DNA of 64,000 bases from Burkholderia sp. HI2500 (GTDB taxonomy: Bacteria > Pseudomonadota > Gammaproteobacteria > Burkholderiales > Burkholderiaceae): NCBI RefSeq assembly GCF_002223055.1, contig NZ_NKFL01000007.1, positions 930,001-994,000 of the forward strand. The letters run 5' to 3'. Below, piece by piece: positions 27,701 through 36,700 of the stretch (its first letter is position 1; each line of letters opens with the position of its first letter). A program made the position numbers and the translations under genes. The notes beneath the pieces were generated by a model. The model had not been told where the DNA came from. It ran no database searches and was given only the letters and a program-made list of their open reading frames with translations.

Positions 27701-30700
27701 CGCCGAGCAGCGCCACCAGTGCGTCGAGCCCCGTCGGCAAGCACAGCGCGACGCGGTCGCCGGTGCGCACGCCGCGCGCGAGCAGTGCGCCCGCGACCTG
27801 GTCCACCCGGGCCCGCAGCGCCCCGTAGCTGAGCGTCTCGTGCGCGGTGGCGACCGCGGGCGCGGCGTTGCCGGCCGTCAGCGTGCCCGACAGCAGCGAC
27901 ACGAGGTCGGACGCCGCCCGCGCAGGCGCGTCGACGGTGCCGGACGCCGCCTGCCATGCCTGCCGCTGCGCGGCCGACAGCACGCCCGCGTCGCCCAGCG
28001 GCGCATCGTCCGGCAGCGTCAGCAACAGGTCCAGCGCCGCGTGGAACTGTTCGACCACCTCGTCCGCCTCGCCCCGCTCCAGCGCGCCGTCGCGTGTCAG
28101 CAGCACGCCGCCGTAGCCCGCGCCGTCGCGATGCAGGTTCATCGTCAGGTCGTATTCGGTTTCCGTTTCCGGCGTGTCCTCGAACGCGACGTCCAGCGCG
28201 CCGATCCGCACCTGGCGAACCGGCGCCTCCTGCATCGAGAACACCACCTGGAACAGCGGCGTCAGCGACGCGTCGCGCGGGCCGGCGAAACGCTCGACCA
28301 GCTTTTCGAACGGATAGTCCTGATGCGCGTGCGCGGCCATCACGCAGTCGCGCACCCGTTCGATCCATGCGCGCGTGCTGCTGGCCGCCGGGAACGCCAC
28401 GCGCAATGCGAGCAGGTTGACGAAAAAGCCGACGAGCTCTTCGGTGCGGCTCGACGCGCGGTTGGCGACCGGCGAGCCGACCACCAGGTCGCGCTGCCCC
28501 GTGCGCCGCGACAGCATCAGCAGGAACGCGGACAGGAACACGACGTACGGCGTCGTCCGCAAGCGCCGCGCCAGCGCGTCGACCTGCGCGGCGCGCCCGG
28601 CGTCCACCGCGACGCGGCCGCTGTGCGCGAGGCGTCCGGGCGTGCGCGCGCGACGCCGGTCGCCGCCGAGGTCGAGCACCGGCGCGCCGTCCAGGTGCGC
28701 CCAGAACGCCTCGTGCGCCGCGTCGTGCCCGGCGGCGAACCGCGCCGCCTGCTCCTCGCTGTAGTCCGCGTAGTCCCACGCGGGCGGCGCGGCCTCCGGC
28801 GCGCGCCCCTGGCTCGCCGCGCCGTACAGCGACGCGAGATCCTGCGCGATCAGCCGGAACGACCAGCCATCGACGACGATGTGATGGAACGACATCAACA
28901 GGCACGCGCGGCGCGGCCCGAGTTCGAGCAGCCGCGCGCGGAACAGCGGCGGCCGCGCGAGACCGAACGGCTCCGCCCGCAGCGCGTCGCGATGCTGCGC
29001 GATGAACGCGCGCAGCGCGTCGTCCGTGTCGTCCGTGTCGTCCGTGTCGCCGGCGTACGCATGGATCGACAGCGCGACCGCCGCGTCGGCATGCACGTGC
29101 TGCTCGCCGCCGCCGTCCGGCCCCTCGTGGAACGACGTGCGCAGCACCGGATGGCGCGCGACCAGCCCGCCGAGCGCCGCGTGCAGCGCGGCGCGGTCGA
29201 CGTCGCCGTGCAGATGCAGGCATTGCGGCAGGTGGAAGACCGAACCGCCCATGCCGAGCCGTTCGAGCGTCCACAGCCGGCGCTGCTGGAACGACATCGG
29301 CGCGCGGCGCGGCCCGGCGGCCGGCCGGCCAGCCGGCGTCGTTGCCGCCCGCTCGGCTGGCTGCGCGGGTTCCGCCTGCATGCGAATCGCGCAGGCCAGC
29401 CCGTCGATCGTCGGCGCACTGAAGAACGCCTCGAGCGTCAGCTCCGCATTCAGCCGCTCGTGAATCCGCGCGAGCACGCGCCCGGCCAGCAGCGAATCGC
29501 CGCCCAGCGCGAAGAAATCGTCGGTCGGCGTGATCCGCTCATGGCCGAGGCATTCCGTCCAGATGCGCGTCAGCGCATGCCGCACGTCGTCGGTTTCGAC
29601 CGCTGCGGCGCGCGGGGTGTCGACCGCAACCGGTGCAGCAACCGGTGCAACGGCCGGCGCCTGCGGCTGCGCGCGCTCGAGGGGGCCGCCCTGCTGGGCC
29701 GGCAGCCAGTGGCGCGTGCGCTCGAACGGATAGCCCGGCAACGGCAGCCGCTTGCGGCGCTCGCCCGCGTACGCGTCGCGGCGCGTCAGTCGCGCGCCCT
29801 TCGCCCACAGCCGGCCGTAGCCGGCGAGCAAGGTCGCCATCGTGCGCGGCGCGCGCTCCGTGAAGCTTGCCAGCACCGCGTCGGCCGGCGCGCAGCGATG
29901 CGCGCGCACCAGCGCCGCGAGCACGTCGCGCGGGCCGATCTCGACCCACAGCGCGTCGCCCAGCGCCGCCAGCGTCCGCACGCCCGCCGAGAAACGCACG
30001 GTGCCGAGCACGTGCGCAGCCCAGTACGCGGGATCGGCGGCGCGCTGCGCATCCAGCAGCGTGCCGTCGAGGTTGGAGATCAGCGGGATGCGCGGCGCGT
30101 GCAGCGTCATCGTCGCGGCATGCGCCTGCACGCGCGCGGCCGCGTCGGCCATCATCGGCGAATGGAACGCGTGCGACGACGCGAGCGGCGCATGCGCGAC
30201 CCCCGCGTTGCGCAGGTGCGCCGCGAACGCGTCGACCGCGTCCACCGGGCCGGACACCACGCACTGCAGCGGCCCGTTGACCGCCGCGACGGCGAGCGTC
30301 GGCGGCAGCTGCGCGGCCAGTTCGTCCTCCGCGATCGATACCGACAGCATCGCGCCGGCCGGCTGCGCCTGCATCGCCGCCGCGCGCGCCGCCACGAGGC
30401 CGACCGCGTCGTCGAGCGAGAACACGCCCGCGCAGCACGCGGCGACCAGTTCGCCGAGGCTGTGGCCGATCAGGTAGTCCGGCGTCACCCCCAGCGCCGC
30501 CCACGCCTGATACAGCGCGTACTCGTACGCGAACAGCAGCGGCTGGACCAGCGCCGTGTCGGTGGTGCTCGCGTCGCCCAGCAGGTACGGTTCGAGCGCC
30601 AGCCCGGCCGCCCCCGCGAACCGCCCGCACACGTCGTCGAGCGCGGCGCGGAACACCGGGTGCTCGCGATGCAGGTCGCGCGCCATCCCGGCGGCCTGCG

Positions 30701-33700
30701 CGCCCTGCCCGGTGAACAGGAAAATCACCGGGCGCGCGGGCGGCGCGTCGCCGGTGGCCGGCCACCCGCCCGCGGCCAGCGCGTCGAGCGCCGTGTCGCG
30801 CGACTCGGCAACCACGAACGCCCGGCACGCGTGGTCCTGCCGGGCGGCCTGCAGCGTATGCGCGACGTCGGCCAGCGCCCATTCCGGGTGGCGGCGCCAC
30901 GCGGCGGCGAGGCGGTCCGCCGCGCGCCGCAGCCCGTCCGGCGTGGCGGCCGACAGCCGCAGGCAATGCGCGGCGGCGGCCGTCGGCGCATCCGCCTCGG
31001 GCGGCGCGGCTTCCAGGATCACGTGCGCATTGGTCCCGCCGATGCCGAACGAGCTGACGGCCGCGCGGCGCGGCGTGCCGCCGTCCGGCCAGTCGGCCGC
31101 TTCCGCGGTGAGGCGGAAGGCCGTGTCGTCGAGTTCGAGCAGCGGGTTGGGCGTGTCGAAATGCAGCGTGCCCGGCACCTTGCCGCGTTCGAGCGCGAGC
31201 GCCGCCTTGATCACGCCCGCGAGCCCCGCCGCGCTGTCCAGGTGCCCGACGCTCGTCTTGACCGCGCCGAGCAGGCGCGGGGCGCGTGCCGGGTGCTGGC
31301 CGTAGGTCGCCTTCAGCGCGGCCATTTCGATCGGATCGCCGAGCAGCGTGCCGGTGCCGTGCGTCTCGACATAGCCGACCGACGCGGCGTCCACGCCCGC
31401 GTCCGCCAGCGCGGCGCGGATCACCCGTGCCTGGCCCGCGGGGCTCGGCGCGGTGTAGCCGGCCTTGTCGTGGCCGTCGTTGTTGATCGCGGAGCCCTTG
31501 ACGACCGCATACACGTGATCGCCGTCGCGGCGCGCGAGATCGAGCCGCTTCAGCACCACCGCACCCGCGCCGCTGCCCTCGACGGTGCCGCTCGCGGCCG
31601 CGTCGAAGGCGCGGCAATAGCCGTCCGCGGAAAAGATCCCGCCGGTGCGGTGCAGGTAGCCCGGCACGCCGTCGACGCCGATCGACGCCGCGCCCGCGAG
31701 CGCGAGTTCGCAGTCGCCCTGCGCGACCGCGCGCGCGGCCATGTGCAGCGCGACCAGCGACGTCGAGCACGCGGTGTTCAGCGTGACCGCGGGGCCGGTG
31801 AGGTTCAGCCGGTAGGCGATCTGCGTCGCGGGCTGGTTCAGCACGTTGATCTGGTACAAGCCGAGCGCGTCGACCGCGTCGCGGTTGCCGAGCACGTGGT
31901 TCGCGAGGTACTGGCTCGCGCCCACGCCGACGTAGACGCCCACGTCGCGCGCGAGCCCGGGCCCGGCATAACCGGCGTCCTCGAGCGCGCGGTAGCTTTC
32001 CTCCATCAGCTTGCGCTGCTGCGGATCCATGATCTCGGCTTCGCGCGGCGTATAGCCGAAGAACGCGGCGTCGAAACAGTCCGGATCACGAATCAACCCG
32101 CGCGCGGCGACGAAGCGCGGATTGCCGAGCAGGTCGTCCGGCACGCCGAGCGCGCGCAGCCGTGCGTCGTCGAGCCGGGTGATGCCGTCCTCGCCCGCGA
32201 GCAGCATGCGCCAGAACTGCTCGACGTCGTCCGCGCCCGACACGGCCGCGCTCATCCCGATGATCGCGACGTCGCGGCTGTCGACGGGCGATGGGCTCAC
32301 GGCCGCGACCGCGACCGCGCCGTCGACATCCGCATCGGCCGACGACGTGCCGGACGCGGACAGCCAGCCGGCCAGCGTGCGAATCGTCGTGTAGCGGAAC
32401 AGGTGATCGATGTCGACGTCGCGGCCGAATTCGCGACGCAGCCGCGCCTGGCACTGGATCAACGCGAGCGAGTGGCCGCCGGCGTCGAAGAAGTTGGTGT
32501 CCGGATCGATCTCGGCGAGGCCGAGCACGTCGCACCAGATCGCCGCGACCGCGCCCTCGGCATCGCCGGGTGTGCGGTGTGCGGGGGTGGCAGGGCCGGC
32601 GGAATCGGTGGCGCCCGCCGCGTCGAGCGGCCAGTCGGCCAGCCGGAGACGATCGATCTTGCCGCTGCCGGTCATCGGCATCGCGTCGAGCACGACGATC
32701 CGGTCGGGCACCATGTACGGCGGCAGCGCCTGTTGCGCATGCGCCTTCAGCGCGCCGTCCGGCAGCGCGCCCGCCGCCTGCACGAACGCGCAGAGCACGG
32801 CGCCCGCGCTCCCCGTACGCGCGAGCACCGCGACCTTGGCGACCCCCGGATGGCGGCCCAGCACCGATTCGACTTCGCCCGTCTCGATGCGGAAGCCGCG
32901 CACCTTGACCTGCTGGTCGTCGCGGCCCACGAATTCGAGGTCGCCGTGCCGATCGAAGCGGGCCAGGTCGCCGGTGCGATACAGCACGCGATCCGCATCG
33001 CCGGTCGCATACGGATTCGGCACGAAGCGCTCCGCGCTCAGTTCGGGCCGGTTCAGGTAGCCTGACGCCAGCGCGCGCCCGGACAGGTAAAGCTCGCCGG
33101 TCACGCCGATCGGCAGCCGTGCGAGATCGGGCGCGAGGATGTGCGTGCCGACGTCGCCCACCGCGCGGCCGATCAACACGGGGCCGCTCGCGCAGCGCCA
33201 TACGGTTGCGTAGATGCTGGCCTCGGTCGGGCCGTAGGCGTTGAACAGCGGCGCGTGCGGCAGCACGCGCGCCGCCAGCTCGACGGTCGCCGGCAGCAGC
33301 GGCTCGCCGGCGGCGAATACCGCGCGCAGCGGGCTCGCCGCGCCGGCGTCGAGCGACTGCAGGAACAGGTGCAGCATCGACGGCACGAAATTGACCACCG
33401 TCACGCGATGCTGCTCGATCGCGCGCTGCAGGTAGCGCGGATCGTACTGGCCGTCCGGCCGCGCGATCACGATCGCGGCGCCCTTCATCAACGGCCACAG
33501 CATTTCGGTGAGCGAAACGTCGAACGATTGCGCGGTCTTCCACAGCACGCGATCGCCCGCGGCCAGCGGATACGTGCGGGCGAGCGCGTCGAACAGCGCG
33601 AGGATGCCCTCCTGGCGGCACAGCACGCCCTTCGGCGTACCGGTCGAGCCGGACGTATAGAGAATGTAGGCCGGGTCGCCGGGGCTGACGCGCGGCGCGG

Positions 33701-36700
33701 CGGCCAACGCGGCCGGGCCCGCTTCCGCCAGCGCCGCCTGCTCGACGAAGCGCACGCCGCACGCGCGCAGGCAGGCGGGCGCGGCGGCATCGCCGACGAT
33801 CGCCTCCGGACGCGCGTCATCCACCATGAAGCGATGGCGCGCTTCCGGCAACGCGGGATCGAGCGGCAGATACACGGCGCCGATCCGGAACAGCGCGAGC
33901 ACGGTCCGCAGCGTCGCCGCCGTGCGGCCCGCGCACACCGCCACGACGTCGCCCTGCCGCACGCCCAGCGCGACGAGCGCAGCGGCGTGCCGGTCGCACT
34001 GTTCGAGTAGCGCCGCATAGGTCGTTTCGCCCGTGTCGTCGATCAGCGCGACGGCGTCCGGCGCGGCGGCCGCGCACGCGGCAAGGCGCTCGCCGACGCT
34101 CGCGCCAACCGGCCGCCCCGGCTTCGGCGCCGCCCAGTCGTCGAGCCGCGCGAGCGTGGCAGGCAGCAGCCACGTCGCCGCGGGTGCGCCGGCAAGCCGC
34201 CGCAGCGCTTCGTGCTGCGCGTGCGCGATGTCTTCCGCGTCGGCGCGCCGCAGGCTGTCGGCCCGGTAGCCGACGATGCAACGCAGCCGCTGGTCGCTCG
34301 CGGAGACGGAGAAGTCGACCTGCACCGGAAAGCTGTTGACCGCATGGCCGTCGCGGCCCGCGAGCATCCGCACGTCCGCGTCGTCCAGCTCGCGCAGCAC
34401 GTGGAAGCTCGTGAAATTGAACAGCACCTCACCCAGCTCGATCCCGCCGTTGTCCTGCCGGATCTGCTGCGACGGATAGAAGCGGTGCCGGAAAATACCC
34501 GACTCGATCTCGAACACCTGCCGCACCTGCGCGACGGGCGATGCCGCGCCGTCGAGCGCCGCGCGCACCGGCACCGAATTCAGGAACAGCCCGACCGCAC
34601 GCGCCGCATGCTCGGTCTCGGGCCGCACGTGCGTCACCATCGACGTCAGCACGTCGCGCCGCCCGCTCAGCGCCTGCAGCGCGCGCAGGTGGGCAGCGAG
34701 CAGCACGCTCTTGAGCGGCACGTTCGCGTCGCGCGCGAGCGCGCGCAGCGCCGCCTCCAGTTCGACGGAGACCTCGACCTCCAGATAATCCACCCGTTCG
34801 TCCGCCGCGTCGCCCGGCAGCGGCGCGCGGCGCAGCGACAGCGCCTGCGCGCCGTCGAGCCGGCCGCGCCAGAACTCGCGCTGGGCCGGATCGGCGAGCG
34901 CGGCCTGTTCCAGTTCGATGAAATCCCGGTAACCGGCCTGCACCGGCTCGTCGTCCTGCGGGTTCCGCGCGCCCGTCAGGCCCGCCGTGTAGAGCCGGAT
35001 GAATTCGGCGGTCAGCGCGGCCTCGCTCCAGCCGTCGAGCATCGCGTGATGGAAGCTCCACACCAGCTTGAAGCGCTGCGCCGCCAGCTTGAACACGAAG
35101 CAGCGAAACAGCGGCGCGGCGGCGATGTCGAACGCGGCGAACCGCTCGCCGTCCATGAACGCGGCGATCCGGGCGGCCTGCGCCGTCGCGTCGAGCGCGG
35201 TCAGGTCGGTGACCGTCAGCGGAATGCGCGCCGTGTCGAACACGAGTTGCAGCGGCACGCTGAACCCCTCCATCCGCAGCGCGGTGCGCAACGCCGGATG
35301 GCGGGCCGACAGCCGGTCGAGCGCGTGCGCGAGGCACGCTTCGTCGTACGCATACGCGACCTCGTAGCCGATCACGTCGTGGTACACGCTCGAGCGCTCG
35401 TGGCGCAGGCCGTGATAGAGCATCCCCAGTTGCAGGCGGCTGAGCGGATACGCGTCGACGACGCCGGCCGGCAGCCGCGCACGATCCGCTTCGCTCGTCA
35501 GCGGCGCCCGGGCGACGGCGGCCTCGGCCGGCGCAACTGCAACGGCGCCTGCCCCCGCGCCGCGCTGCCGCTCGATGTGCTCGCCCAGCGTCCGCACGCT
35601 CTGGTGGACGAACAGGTCCTGGATCTCGAATTCGAGCCCGTGGCGCTGCGCCTGCGCCTTCAGCCGGATCGCCAGCAGCGAATCGCCGCCGAGATCGAAG
35701 AAGCCGTCGTCGAGGCCGAACCCGCTGCGGCCGAGCACGTCTTCCCACAGCGTGCGCAGGACGCGCTGCGTGTCCGTCAGCGTCTCGGGCGCCGCGTCGA
35801 CGGGCGCGTCGGCCGGCGTGAGCCGCGCGAGCGCGGCCCGGTCCACCTTGCCGTTCGCCGTCAGCGGAATGTGCGGCACCGCGTGGAAGCGCGCCGGCAC
35901 CAGATGATCCGGCAGCGACGCCCGCAGCTGCGCGCGCAGGCCGGCTTCGTCCGGCACGTCCGCGCCCGTGCCCGGGCTTGCGGTCCAGTACGCGACGAGC
36001 TGCTTGTCGCCCTGCGGCGTCGCGTCGACCGTCACGACGGCGGCCTGCACGCCGCGGCACGCGGCCAGCGCCGCCTCGATTTCCGCCGGCTCGATCCGGT
36101 AGCCGCGCAGCTTCACCTGCCGGTCGCGCCGGCCGAGGTAATGCAGCGCGCCGTCATGCGCCCAGTAGCCGACGTCGCCGCTGCGGTACATGCGGGCGCC
36201 CGGCTCGCCGCCATGCGGATCGGGCACGAACGCGGCCGCGGTCAGGTCCGGCCGGTTCGCGTAGCCGTGCGCGACGCCGGGCCCCGCGATGTAGAGGTCG
36301 CCCGCCGCGCCGGCCGGCAGCGGATTCAGGTCGTCGTCGAGCACATACACCGACGTGCCCTGGATCGGCATGCCGATCGGCACCGTGCGCCCGGCCGCCA
36401 GCGCGCCGCGCACCGGGTACGCGGTGGCGAAGGTCGTGGTCTCGGTCGGCCCGTAGCCGTTGACCACCTGGCCGCGTTCCAGCAGCGCGCGGGCGCGCGC
36501 CACGTGCGGCAGCGACAGCACGTCGCCGCCGCAGACGAGGTAGCGCAGCTGCCGCAGCGCGTCCGGCGCGTGATCGACCATCGCCGCGAACAGGCCGCTC
36601 GTCAGCCACAGGATCGTCACGCCCGCGTCGACCAGCAACGGCCCGAGCTGGTCGAGCGACGCGTCGCGCCCAACCGGCACGACGAGCGACGCGCCGTTCA

